Below are positions 8,665 through 17,085 of a stretch of DNA of 64,000 nt, in pieces (positions within the stretch are counted from its first letter, which is position 1; every line of letters begins with the position of its first letter). Made by a program: the position numbers and the translations under genes. Source of the DNA: Pelomonas sp. Root1237 (GTDB taxonomy: Bacteria; Pseudomonadota; Gammaproteobacteria; Burkholderiales; Burkholderiaceae_C); NCBI RefSeq assembly GCF_001425055.1, contig NZ_LMDK01000016.1, positions 1 to 64,000 of the forward strand. Reading direction: 5' to 3'. The notes below the pieces were generated by a model. It had not been told where the DNA came from. It did not search any database and saw nothing but the letters and a program-made list of their open reading frames with translations.

Positions 8665-9489
8665 TCACCGCCTGCGCCATTGGATCAATGCATGGTCTGC
8701 CAGATGGGCGCCCCAGGCCGCCGTGAGCCAGCGGCGCTCGATCCGTTCCATCAGCGCCAGCCAGCGCGGTGCACGGCGGGCCAGCGGCTCCAGGTAGGAC
8801 GGCGGCACCGCCAGCCCGACCGGGCGCACCCGTTCTTGCCGGAAGTGCTCACCCAGCGCGCACTGCATGTCGCCCACACCGTGGTACCAGACCGACAGCG
8901 GCGGTTGGCCGGCGCCCAGTTGGGCCGGCACCGGCCCGCCGCGCCAACGCCGCATGGCGCGGCGCGGCTGCAGGTGCAACAAGGCCCACGCGGTTTCCCA
9001 CAGGCACAAGCGCGGCATCACGACGACGATGACCTGCCCCTGTGGCGCCAGGCAGGCAGCCAGCGGCGCGGCCAGCGCCCGCAGCGCCTCGGGCGACACG
9101 CAGTTCAGGCCGCCGAAGTTGGAGAACACGAGGTCGAACGGGCCACCCAGGTCCTGCGCCCTCACCTCACCGGACGCCAGCGCTTGCAGGTCCAGCTGCC
9201 GCGTCTGCACCAGAAGACCGAGACCACCACGTTCGAGCTTGTCGCGGGCCACTCGCAACATCTCGCCCGACACGTCGGTGGCTACCACGCGATGACCGGC
9301 GCGGGCCATGTGCAGAGCGTCCTCGCCCGTGCCGGAGTTCAGCTCAAGCACCGAGCAGGGCCGACCGTGCTGGCGCAGGCAGTCGTCAAGAACCTCCCAG
9401 ACCATGCGGCGCTGCGCGGCGCCCACCAGGCTGTGGGTGAAATCACGGTCGTAGTCGACCGCCATCACGTCGAAGGCGGCTGCACTCAT
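8665..9489 (-). CDS. Class I SAM-dependent methyltransferase
   Basis: A 274-residue protein. Motif I reads SVLELNSGTGEDALHMARAG, with Asn-Ser replacing the usual Gly-Cys/Gly before GTGED, followed by VVATDVSGEMLRVARDKLER. The N terminus FDVMAVDYDRDFTHSLVG is typical of small-molecule methyltransferases. The C-terminal 80 residues are rich in Arg, Trp and Pro and may form a lid or a membrane-associating region. The ATG at 9489 overlaps the TGA of the nucleotidyltransferase-radical SAM gene (ATGA). It is one of two methyltransferases in the eight-gene run and probably acts after or beside the radical SAM steps. The substrate is unknown. Confidence 0.8.
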   Translation of the reverse strand: MSAAAFDVMAVDYDRDFTHSLVGAAQRRMVWEVLDDCLRQHGRPCSVLELNSGTGEDALHMARAGHRVVATDVSGEMLRVARDKLERGGLGLLVQTRQLDLQALASGEVRAQDLGGPFDLVFSNFGGLNCVSPEALRALAAPLAACLAPQGQVIVVVMPRLCLWETAWALLHLQPRRAMRRWRGGPVPAQLGAGQPPLSVWYHGVGDMQCALGEHFRQERVRPVGLAVPPSYLEPLARRAPRWLALMERIERRWLTAAWGAHLADHALIQWRRR

Positions 9490-11921
9490 GGTGCCACCGC
9501 CGGTGCAGGTGCCGGCAGACGCTGTTCGCGCCCCATGCCGATTCGGGCGGTCAGCAGCGCGGGCGTGGCGCGCAGCAGCGAGGCCAGCGCACGAAGCCTG
9601 CCCCCGCGGCTGGGCGCCGGTAGCCGCCCGCGCAACACTGCCCAGCAACGCCCGATCTGGAAGCGCCGCGACGTGTAGACATGCAAGTGCCGGTAGAACG
9701 CCGGAGAAAAGGTCCCGGGGAACATCAGCGCGAGGTCGTTGCTGTGAAGCCAGTGGGTCTTATGTCCCATCTGCGCCTTGACGCGGTCGTGGAAGACGGT
9801 GCCTGGTAGCGGGTAGGACACCGAAATGCCGATCTGATCGGGCTGCAGATCGTCCAACATCTGGTGCGTTAGCTGAATGTCGTCGGCCGTCTCGCCGAGG
9901 TAGCCAAACTGCAGGAACAACGCGGGCTTCACGCCCTGCTGCTTCAGCGCATGCACAGCGCCGTCGATCTGCGGCCGCTTGATGCCCTTGTCCATCGCAT
10001 CGAGGATGCGCTGCGAACCGCTCTCGGCGCCGATCCAGGCCGTCTCCAAGCCTGAGCGGGACAATGCCTGGAGGTCGTCGGCATCGCGCAGCACCAGATC
10101 GGCGCGGGTCTGGATGGTGTAGCGCATCTTCAGGCGGCGCTCCTGCACCAGCGCGGCGAAGCGCTGCGCCCAGCCCGGCTTCAGCCCGAAGAGATCGTCG
10201 GTGATCCAGAAGTGATCGGCACCGTAGCGTCGCACCAGCAGCTCCAGCTCATCAACCACCTGCTCCGGGGAACGGACGGTGTAGCGTTTTCCATAGAGCG
10301 GTTTGGCGCACCAGTTGCACGCGTAGGGGCAACCGCGTGTGGTGGCGACGTTCAGCGAGAAGTGGCCATGCCGACGTTCCCAGACCTCCCGGTAAGGCTC
10401 CAGATCGGCCAGGTCCCATGCCGGAGGAGGCAGGTGATCGAGGTCGGTGATGGGTGCGCGCACCGGCGATCGCGCCAGACGGTCGTCCTCCAGATAGGCC
10501 AGCCCTGGGATGTCGGCCCACGGTCGGCCGTCACGCCAGGCCCCCAGAACGTCAGCCAGCGTGGCCTCGCTTTCGCCGCGCACCACAACGGTCGCGCCGG
10601 CGCGCAAATAGGGTTCGGGGAAGTCGGTGGCATCAGAACTGCAAACGACGACCCGTGCCCCAAAGGCACGCGCCAGGCGCACCATCTGCAAGGCCGCTTC
10701 GCGCATGCGGTCCAGGCACATCTTGGTCAGATAGTTGAAGCCGTCCTCCTGCAGCACCACGAACTCCGGGCGTTCCTGCTCTAACCGACAGAGGAAGGAC
10801 AGTTCACTTTCAGCGAGCCCCGCATCGAACACATGCGTCTTGAAGCCCAGACTGCGCACCAGCCCGGCCGCATACAAGGTGCCCAGGGGCGGATACGGCT
10901 TGCCCGCCTGCCACTGCTTGGGATCGAGCCGGTAGTAGTAGGCCGAGGCGACCAATACGGTGTCGTCGACGGTGTGGCGCGTGATGGCCCCGCCCGCCTG
11001 CCGCTGCAATCGGTCCAGATTCGCCTGATAGCGCTCAAGAATGCGGTACTTCCACTCCGCGGTATGGAGCTTGGCCACATCGCGGCTGAGCTCCATGCTC
11101 CGCCGCGCCGTCAGAGATGACAGCTGCGCAATATTGCGACGGAGCCGTCGGTGGATCAGCTTCCACGCGCACCAGTCCAGCAACGCGCCCAGCACCCCTC
11201 CCAATGCCATCTCGCTGAAACGGCGACCAGTCGTACGCGCTGGCTCTACCGGCCTCTGCAGCACTGCCCGGTTCGGCAGGTAGTCGTCCACCCAAGAGTT
11301 GGCCTTTTGCAGGTGCGTCAGCGAATCACACCCCGCCACGGGATACAGCGTGGCCAGCTCCATCGCCGTGAAGACGTCGCGCCGCTCAAGTGCCAGCTTG
11401 TGGCCAGCCAGCAGGTAGTTCGAGCACAGCATCTGCGGTGCGGGCAACTTCTGGCGGTAGAAGCGCAACAAGACGTAGACCAGCCACAACCGCCCCGGCC
11501 GCGTGATGATCAAGAAGTCAAAGTCCCCGTCCTCGGCCAGCGACCGCTTGGACAAGGATCCGGAAATGGCCACGCCATCCACGAAGGGCAGGCGCATCAG
11601 GCCACGGCCCACTTCCAGCGCTTGAGGCATGGCCGCGTCGGCACGGTCGCGGTTGGCTGACCAGCGCGCAATCGGATCGTCCATCTCGGCGATCCAAAAC
11701 CATCGGTCATGGCTGGCCACCAGGCCAGCCGTTTGCAACCGCTGCAGCGCACTCGCCACCTCGCTGATCGGCACGCCCGGCGTGTCAAGAAATCGCCAGA
11801 CCTCATCGGCGGACAGCGGGCTGTTGAACACCTGGCGATATGCCAGTGCCCTCAGCACCGCTTGCTGGGCCGCATCCAGCGATGGTATCTGTGCCGTCAC
11901 GGCTTCAGTTGGCTTCAGCAT
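9486..11921 (-). CDS. Fusion: nucleotidyltransferase + B12-binding-type radical SAM
   Basis: An 811-residue single open frame. Residues 16-75 look like a winged helix. Residues 105-260 look like a minimal nucleotidyltransferase: VAISGSLSKRS at 117-127 followed by DGDFDFLIIT, giving the GS...DxD metal-binding signature (G121, S122, D133, D135). A basic linker leads to a second part from about residue 318. This is a class-B radical SAM enzyme with a cobalamin-type domain (PYPPLGTLYAAGLVRSLGF), cluster cysteines C531, C535 and C538 in RGCPYACNWCAKPLYG, and WIGAESGSQRILDAMDKG. The C terminus repeats features of the shorter radical SAM neighbour, so the two are probably paralogues. The start overlaps the upstream gene by 17 bases. 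Confidence 0.8.
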   Translation of the reverse strand: MLKPTEAVTAQIPSLDAAQQAVLRALAYRQVFNSPLSADEVWRFLDTPGVPISEVASALQRLQTAGLVASHDRWFWIAEMDDPIARWSANRDRADAAMPQALEVGRGLMRLPFVDGVAISGSLSKRSLAEDGDFDFLIITRPGRLWLVYVLLRFYRQKLPAPQMLCSNYLLAGHKLALERRDVFTAMELATLYPVAGCDSLTHLQKANSWVDDYLPNRAVLQRPVEPARTTGRRFSEMALGGVLGALLDWCAWKLIHRRLRRNIAQLSSLTARRSMELSRDVAKLHTAEWKYRILERYQANLDRLQRQAGGAITRHTVDDTVLVASAYYYRLDPKQWQAGKPYPPLGTLYAAGLVRSLGFKTHVFDAGLAESELSFLCRLEQERPEFVVLQEDGFNYLTKMCLDRMREAALQMVRLARAFGARVVVCSSDATDFPEPYLRAGATVVVRGESEATLADVLGAWRDGRPWADIPGLAYLEDDRLARSPVRAPITDLDHLPPPAWDLADLEPYREVWERRHGHFSLNVATTRGCPYACNWCAKPLYGKRYTVRSPEQVVDELELLVRRYGADHFWITDDLFGLKPGWAQRFAALVQERRLKMRYTIQTRADLVLRDADDLQALSRSGLETAWIGAESGSQRILDAMDKGIKRPQIDGAVHALKQQGVKPALFLQFGYLGETADDIQLTHQMLDDLQPDQIGISVSYPLPGTVFHDRVKAQMGHKTHWLHSNDLALMFPGTFSPAFYRHLHVYTSRRFQIGRCWAVLRGRLPAPSRGGRLRALASLLRATPALLTARIGMGREQRLPAPAPAVAP

Positions 11922-13581
11922 AGAACCCCTCCACCTCGGGACGCGTGTATCGGCGCAGGCGCTGCAGCGCCTTCAATTCCAGCGGCCGCCTGTACAGGCC
12001 GCTCCAGTACCGCGGCAGTGACGCCAACTGCATCATTCGGCGGCCCCATTCGCCCAGGGTGAAATCCGTGCGCGTCGGGTAGCGGGCGTTGATCACCGTC
12101 TCGAAGTCATGGATGTGGCGCACCATTGCGGTCGTCAGCCACGGCGTCAGCGGATTGCGATGCAAGTCGAAGGACTCCCATGACGGGCTGACCCATTCCT
12201 CCAGCGTGCTCGGGAAGCGGAATCCCGCGGCCTGGCTGTGCTGCTGCAGCGTGCTGCCCTCGGTGGGCACCGGGCTGTAGATGTAGAGGATGATTTCGGT
12301 CGCCGGGCTCTGGTCTTTCAGGCGCCGGATGAAGCTGATGTCGCGGTGGATCTGCGCCCAGACCTCGGCCTCGGTGGGCCGGGGAAAGCCCAGCACGAAC
12401 GAATACTCGGGAATGATGCCGAACGACAGCAGGCGGGCGGCGAACCGCAGGATCTGCTCGCCTGACTGGCGCCCACCCTTATCGACCATGGCCAGCACTT
12501 CGTCGTCGCCGCTTTCGGCGCCGAAGAAGATCATGCGGCAGCCCGCTTCGCGCATCAGCGACAACGTCTCGTCGCTGTAGCGGTCCAGCGTGTCGATGCG
12601 ACCTTCGCCCCACCAGGTCACGCCCTGCCCACGCATGCGCTCGGCGAAGGCGCGCACGCGTTTCTCGGCAACAAAGAAGTTGTTGTCGGTGAATTCGATG
12701 GCATCCACGCCATGCATGTCGCGCATCTGCAGCACGTCGTCGGCGACAAGCTCGGCCGAGCGCGCCACCCAGCGGCCTTGGTAGAGCGGCACCACGGCGC
12801 AGAACGCGCACATGAACGGACAGCCCATGCTGGTGTGCATGGCATGGGTCCGGCGGCCAAGGAAGGTGCGCGGCAGGTAGCGTTTGATCGGATGACGCCG
12901 GGCCAGCAGTTTCAGCGGCAGTGATGGCTGACTGTCGAGGTTCGGCAGCGGGGCCTTGCCGGTGCGCACCACTTCGCCACTCCGCTGGAAAATCAGCCCG
13001 GGGATCTGGTCGGGCGAACGGCCCGCGCACAACGCCGCCAGCAATGCCGGCAGTGAACCCTCGCCGGCCGATTGCACGACGTAGTCCACCCAGCCCGACT
13101 GAAGGACGGCCTGCGGATGGTTGGATGGAAAGTAGCCGCCCCAGATCGTGACGACCAGGGGAAAGTGCTCGCTAACCTGGCGAGTGATCGGCACCGCCTG
13201 CCGCAACTGCGGTCCAGGCATCACCGTACAGCCGAAAAAACCGAATCGCCCGGAAGCCAGCAGCCTCTCGATCACCACCCAGGGATCTGGCTCGAGGTTG
13301 CCGTCGACCAGCTCGACGTCATAGCCGTCGCCCAGCGCCGCCGCAATGTGCAGCAAGCTGTTGGGTACGCGGCCTGTGCGGGTCGCCCAGGGGTTAAACA
13401 GCAGAATGGCTGGCTTAGGCCGCAGCGTCGGGACGGCGGCGGAGGCAGCGGCACCCCCAACCGCCGGCGACGAGCCTTTGCGCCTCCCGTAGAAATGCAT
13501 CGGCACACCCACCGCCGCTTGCACCTCGGGATCGGCACTCACGCCCGCCGTCTTTGGGCCGATGACGCTAGAACATTCCAT
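11905..13581 (-). CDS. B12-binding-type radical SAM protein
   Basis: A 558-residue protein when started at the ATG at 13581; a GTG at 13542 and an ATG at 13500 are alternatives. Residues 55-200 form a cobalamin-binding-type domain (ILLFNPWATRTGRVPNSLLH; VVTIWGGYFPSNHPQAVL; VVQSAGEGSLPALLAALC). The radical SAM core has C254, C258 and C261 in MGCPFMCAFCAVVP and the later landmark FFGAESGDDEVLAMVDKGG. The core differs clearly from the other two radical SAM proteins here, so a different reaction is likely. The proposed start overlaps the stop of the upstream barrel gene by 14 bases. In-frame sequence further upstream reads through that gene and looks non-coding. Confidence 0.85.
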   Translation of the reverse strand: MECSSVIGPKTAGVSADPEVQAAVGVPMHFYGRRKGSSPAVGGAAASAAVPTLRPKPAILLFNPWATRTGRVPNSLLHIAAALGDGYDVELVDGNLEPDPWVVIERLLASGRFGFFGCTVMPGPQLRQAVPITRQVSEHFPLVVTIWGGYFPSNHPQAVLQSGWVDYVVQSAGEGSLPALLAALCAGRSPDQIPGLIFQRSGEVVRTGKAPLPNLDSQPSLPLKLLARRHPIKRYLPRTFLGRRTHAMHTSMGCPFMCAFCAVVPLYQGRWVARSAELVADDVLQMRDMHGVDAIEFTDNNFFVAEKRVRAFAERMRGQGVTWWGEGRIDTLDRYSDETLSLMREAGCRMIFFGAESGDDEVLAMVDKGGRQSGEQILRFAARLLSFGIIPEYSFVLGFPRPTEAEVWAQIHRDISFIRRLKDQSPATEIILYIYSPVPTEGSTLQQHSQAAGFRFPSTLEEWVSPSWESFDLHRNPLTPWLTTAMVRHIHDFETVINARYPTRTDFTLGEWGRRMMQLASLPRYWSGLYRRPLELKALQRLRRYTRPEVEGFYAEAN

Positions 13582-14650
13582 GCAGTTCGACAAAGCTTTG
13601 CCGCCGGTTGTCGATGGCGTTCTGCGGGATGCCACCAAACTTGCGATAGCCCGCGCGCAGCTGCGCGAAGGCGAAGGGCGTGTACTCGTAGACGAGGCTG
13701 TAGCGCACCTTGTTGTCGTGGGCCACACGGCGGTCAGGGTCGAGGTACTCGCCGGTGAGCTTGAGGTTGTGGCCCTGCTGCACCAGCCAGTTGGCCTCCA
13801 GCAGCGTCGCGTATTGCTTGCGCTTGCCCTCGGGGTAGCCGGCGTCGCTGACCATGTCGATCTCGGCCAGCCAGGCCACCGGCCCGGTCGTCGTGCCGGC
13901 AAAGAGGCCGTAAGCCTGGCGGTTGCCTGCCGCCGACTTGACCTGCGCGGCCGCTGCGCCGACGCGGCCCCAGGGCTGCATCCAGATGGCCTGGGCCGTC
14001 GTCTGGTGGCCGTTGGAATTGCCCGTGTTGCCAGGGCCGTTGCTGCGCACGAGCTGCAGGGACCAGTCATCGCTCTCGTGCCCCAGCTCCAGGCCCTTGT
14101 CGGGCACGGTCATGCTGACCCCGCTGAGCTGGCGAACGAAGGCCAGGCTGTCCTGCAGGCGCCAGCCAAAGGGCAGGTAGAACTGGCCGGCCTTGGCATA
14201 CCAGCCCAGGCCGGGCGTCTGCAGGCGCACATAGGCCTCCTGGCGCTCGGACTTGCCGGGCGCGACCTGCTGGTCGAGGTAGGCGCCGAGGTAGTCCTTG
14301 ATGAGCTGCACGTCGGCGTACAGGCGCACCTGCTCGGTACCGCCGACGCTGCGCGTGGGCTGGCCCGAGACGGAGGTGCGCGTCGTCGCTGTGCGCAGGT
14401 CGCCACCCAGGCGCAGGCGATCATCCAGCAGCGAGCCGGTCCAGCCCTGCAGTGCGTCGGGCAAAGCGTTGGCCGGGATGACGTTCTGCGCGAAGGTGTT
14501 GCCCACCGCATTGCGCAGGCCGCCGCCCGAGGGGTTCACATGGCAGGCCACGCATTTGAGGCCGGCGCGGATGGCGAGATAGGGCTCGGCCTTTACGGCC
14601 GAGAACAGCAGCGCGAGGGCCAGGCCGAGAAGCAGTCGTGCGGCCATCAT
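13568..14650 (-). CDS. Outer-membrane beta-barrel-like protein with one N-terminal CxxCH site
   Basis: A 360-residue secreted protein: MMAARLLLGLALALLFSAVKAEP is followed at once by LKCVACHVNPSGGGLRN, a single c-type haem attachment motif with a GGG turn. The rest is an alternation of short amphipathic strands rich in aromatic and polar residues (QEAYVRLQTPGLGWYAKAGQ; GQFYLPFGWRLQDS; LTGEYLDPDRR), ending in Phe like many outer-membrane barrels. The likely picture is a barrel with a haem-bearing periplasmic plug. The ATG at 14650 overlaps the stop of the cytochrome gene (ATGA). It may deliver or remove electrons at the outer membrane for the redox chemistry encoded downstream, which is inference. 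Confidence 0.7.
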   Translation of the reverse strand: MMAARLLLGLALALLFSAVKAEPYLAIRAGLKCVACHVNPSGGGLRNAVGNTFAQNVIPANALPDALQGWTGSLLDDRLRLGGDLRTATTRTSVSGQPTRSVGGTEQVRLYADVQLIKDYLGAYLDQQVAPGKSERQEAYVRLQTPGLGWYAKAGQFYLPFGWRLQDSLAFVRQLSGVSMTVPDKGLELGHESDDWSLQLVRSNGPGNTGNSNGHQTTAQAIWMQPWGRVGAAAAQVKSAAGNRQAYGLFAGTTTGPVAWLAEIDMVSDAGYPEGKRKQYATLLEANWLVQQGHNLKLTGEYLDPDRRVAHDNKVRYSLVYEYTPFAFAQLRAGYRKFGGIPQNAIDNRRQSFVELHGMF

Positions 14651-15096
14651 TTCTGGGCTCCGTTGTTGATCCATTGGCGGATGAGCCCGATGGTCTGGGC
14701 ATCCAGATAAGGGCCGCCAAGCGGCATGCGCGCACCGACGGCCTGGTGGCCTTCGAGCTTGTGGATCAGGTAGCTGTTGTCCGCATCGCCCGGCGCCACG
14801 CGCTTGAGCGCCGGCACGCCGCCGCTGGATACACCCACCAGCATCGCGAAGCTGTTGGTCGCGTCCAGCCGCAGGCCGCGGGGCGCGGCCGCGCCGGCGT
14901 GGCAGGCCGTGCAGACGGGCGTGAAGACATGCGACTGGATGGAACTGAAGCTGGCCGTCATCGGGCCGCTGGGGTCGTCGCCCTCGCCGAGCGGCCGGCC
15001 GTTGGCGTCCAGCCCTTCACCGCTGCCGCCGCCGCAGCCCGCGATCAAAGCGGCTGCAGCGCCCAGCGCAGCCACCCATGGTTTCGAGATCCTCAT
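14647..15096 (-). CDS. Monohaem c-type cytochrome lipoprotein
   Basis: A 149-residue exported lipoprotein. The signal peptide ends in the lipobox LIAGC, placing the lipid on Cys about residue 21 before a Gly/Ser spacer. One haem motif, CTACHAG, lies in VFTPVCTACHAGAAAPRGLR. A candidate distal Met lies in ARMPLGGPYLD, followed by the C-terminal helix IGLIRQWINNGAQK, which is typical of small cytochrome c domains. AAAGGGC sits just upstream of the ATG at 15096. It is the first gene of the tight eight-gene run and precedes a second CxxCH protein. A 73-base gap separates it from the sigma/protease operon. Confidence 0.8.
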   Translation of the reverse strand: MRISKPWVAALGAAAALIAGCGGGSGEGLDANGRPLGEGDDPSGPMTASFSSIQSHVFTPVCTACHAGAAAPRGLRLDATNSFAMLVGVSSGGVPALKRVAPGDADNSYLIHKLEGHQAVGARMPLGGPYLDAQTIGLIRQWINNGAQK

Positions 15097-15169
15097 CACT
15101 GCCCTTTCCTGGCTTCACTGCGGCGTGAGTGCCAGCGCCTGCAGCGCAGGTTCAAGGCAAGCTAGGGAT

Positions 15170-15880
15170 TCAGAACGCGGTCGTCAGGCCGAGCACCAGC
15201 GCGCGCCGGCGTGTCGCGTCCGTCCAGGTGTAGGGGCCGCCGCGGCCGGCTGCTGTCCAGGCAAGCTGCAGATCGCTGCTCGCGCCGAGTTGCCAGGACG
15301 CACCCAGGCGCAGGTCCGCACGCGTCGCGCCATGCGGCTCGGCATAGGGCGAGGCCCGGCCGCCGCGGCCGTGCAGCAGGCCGACATGCCCCAAGGCCGC
15401 CACGCCCCGCGCCAATGGCCAGCGCAGGTTGAATTCGGCATAGACGCTGCGCTGGCCGATGCCGTAGTAGTCGGGCGAGACATAGGCGCGCAGGTTCCAA
15501 CGCTCCCCCAGCAGCCCGGCATAGACCTCCTGGTAGTCGTAGCGCGACACGTTCTCGTAGGCATGCGCGACGATGCCGGCCTCGCCGTCCAGGCCCGGTG
15601 CCAGGCCGAAGACCCGGCCGCCATAGAGCTGCAGCGCGGCGCCACGCCGCTGGGAAAAGCGGGCATGCGCCAGCTGTGCCCCGCCATACCAGCCAGCCTC
15701 GCCGTCCCAGGCCAGGCCAAGCTGGGCGCTGGGACGGTTGGCGCTGTACGACATGCCGCGCTCCCGCGCATCCGTCTGCAGCGACAGCGTGCCGCCCACG
15801 TCGGCCCAGGCTGCGCCCGCGCCGGCCAGCAGCGTGGCGACCAGCGTCGTCAGTCGGGCCAGGTGCGCGGGGGGAAACAT
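15170..15880 (-). CDS. TIGR02001-like outer-membrane beta-strand protein
   Basis: A 236-residue exported protein with a signal peptide ending in GAGAAWA. The mature part starts DVGGTLSLQTDARERGMSYS and contains repeated strands (LGLAWDGEAGWYGGAQLAHA; VYAGLLGERWNLRAYVSPDY). It ends in a strand finishing with LVLGLTTAF, a C-terminal Phe that fits BAM-dependent insertion. The 'RG-S-S-N-P-A-Q-G' start pattern resembles the TIGR02001 family of putative outer-membrane proteins, whose function is unknown. Its ATG shares one base with the stop of the subtilase gene (TGATG), so it is the fourth gene of the sigma operon. Confidence 0.7.
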   Translation of the reverse strand: MFPPAHLARLTTLVATLLAGAGAAWADVGGTLSLQTDARERGMSYSANRPSAQLGLAWDGEAGWYGGAQLAHARFSQRRGAALQLYGGRVFGLAPGLDGEAGIVAHAYENVSRYDYQEVYAGLLGERWNLRAYVSPDYYGIGQRSVYAEFNLRWPLARGVAALGHVGLLHGRGGRASPYAEPHGATRADLRLGASWQLGASSDLQLAWTAAGRGGPYTWTDATRRRALVLGLTTAF

Positions 15881-17085
15881 CAATCGGCAGTTTGCCCCAG
15901 CATCGTGCAGGTTGGGCCGCGAGTGCCGGCGTGGCGGGCCAGCGTCGCGCAGCTGTCGATGCGGCCCTGGGTGGTGTTGACCAGGGCCGTCTTCAGCGCC
16001 AGGGTGCCGCGTGTGCCGTCGAGCTCGCGCACCAGGGCGAGCAGGCCGGTCGCATGCGCGGCCGCGAAGGACGATCCCGATACCAACGACCAGCCACCGC
16101 CCACGGCCGTGCTGGGCACGTCACGCCCCGGCGCGATCACGGCGCCTGCGGGCAGTGGCGGCGCGAGGCCGACGACGAGCACGCCGGGATGGTTGGCCGG
16201 AAAGGGCCCGTTCTCGCTCGGCATCGCCGCGACCACGGTGGCGCCGCGCGCCTGGGCCTGGTCCAGCAGCAGCGCGAGCAACCGGTCGTCCGGCCCGCCG
16301 AGGCTCATGTTGATGATGTGGGCACCCTGCTGGATGGCCGCGTACAAGGCCTTGGCCAGGCCCAGGCTCGTGCACAGCGTCTGGGCGCCTGCCGCCTGCC
16401 AGCAGGCACGCAGGGCCAGCAACCGGGCCTGGGGCGCGATGCCGGCGATGCCCAGGCCGTTGTCGGCCCGCGCCGCGATGATGCCGGCCACGGCCGTGCC
16501 ATGGCCCTCGGCCGGCGGTGCCTTGTCGTCGACGAAGTTCTCGTTGAGGGCGACCTGGCCGGCGAGGTCGGGGTGGCCGGCCTCCACGCCACTGTCGACG
16601 ATGGCCACACGCACGCCGCGGCCGGTGGCCAACTGGTGCAACTCGGCCAGATGCCACTGGCGTGCAGCCGGCTGGGCCTGGTAGAGCGGTTCCTGCTGGC
16701 TGCCCTGGGCGCGGTACAGGCTGACCGGCTGGGCCCAGGCGACGCGCCTATCCTCGGCCACAGCCTCGGCGACCTTCGCCGAACTGCGCGTGTCCCCCTC
16801 GGGCAGGCGCATGACGAAGCAGTCCACGCCGGCCAGCGGCATGGCCCATTCGCTGCGTATCTCCAGCTTGTGGGCCTGGGCCAGCGACTGGGCGACCTGC
16901 TGGCGCGACTGCCGGCCCACGCCCTCGCCATAGGTGCCCGCATAGCTGCCGTCGGGCCGGTAATGAGCCTTGGGCAGCTGCAGCATGACGAGGACCTGGC
17001 GCTGGGCGTCCTCGGCCTGGGCATGGGCGCCACCGCCGGTCAGGCAGCAGGCCAGCAGCACCAGCAAGCGCAGCCAGAGTCTCAT
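15880..17085 (-). CDS. Secreted subtilisin-like serine protease (S8 family)
   Basis: A 401-residue exported protease. After a signal peptide ending near residue 22 comes an I9-like propeptide (about 29-122), then the subtilase domain. The catalytic triad is visible: D164 in VAIVDSGVEAGHPDL, H195 in GHGTAVAGIIAA and S339 in SGSSFAAAHATGL. The usual oxyanion 'AAGNxG' segment is altered to VVAAMPSENG, so Asn is displaced by about two residues and activity may be atypical. The ATG at 17085 overlaps the anti-sigma stop (ATGA). Co-transcription with an anti-sigma factor carrying a propeptide-like domain suggests that the protease acts on, or is held by, that protein (inference). Confidence 0.9.
   Translation of the reverse strand: MRLWLRLLVLLACCLTGGGAHAQAEDAQRQVLVMLQLPKAHYRPDGSYAGTYGEGVGRQSRQQVAQSLAQAHKLEIRSEWAMPLAGVDCFVMRLPEGDTRSSAKVAEAVAEDRRVAWAQPVSLYRAQGSQQEPLYQAQPAARQWHLAELHQLATGRGVRVAIVDSGVEAGHPDLAGQVALNENFVDDKAPPAEGHGTAVAGIIAARADNGLGIAGIAPQARLLALRACWQAAGAQTLCTSLGLAKALYAAIQQGAHIINMSLGGPDDRLLALLLDQAQARGATVVAAMPSENGPFPANHPGVLVVGLAPPLPAGAVIAPGRDVPSTAVGGGWSLVSGSSFAAAHATGLLALVRELDGTRGTLALKTALVNTTQGRIDSCATLARHAGTRGPTCTMLGQTAD

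Noticed and set aside
5851-15096. Radical SAM cluster as a RiPP, hopanoid or bacteriochlorophyll pathway
   Set aside because: No small precursor gene, peptide-recognition domain, squalene/hopene cyclase or chlorophyll gene is present in the run.
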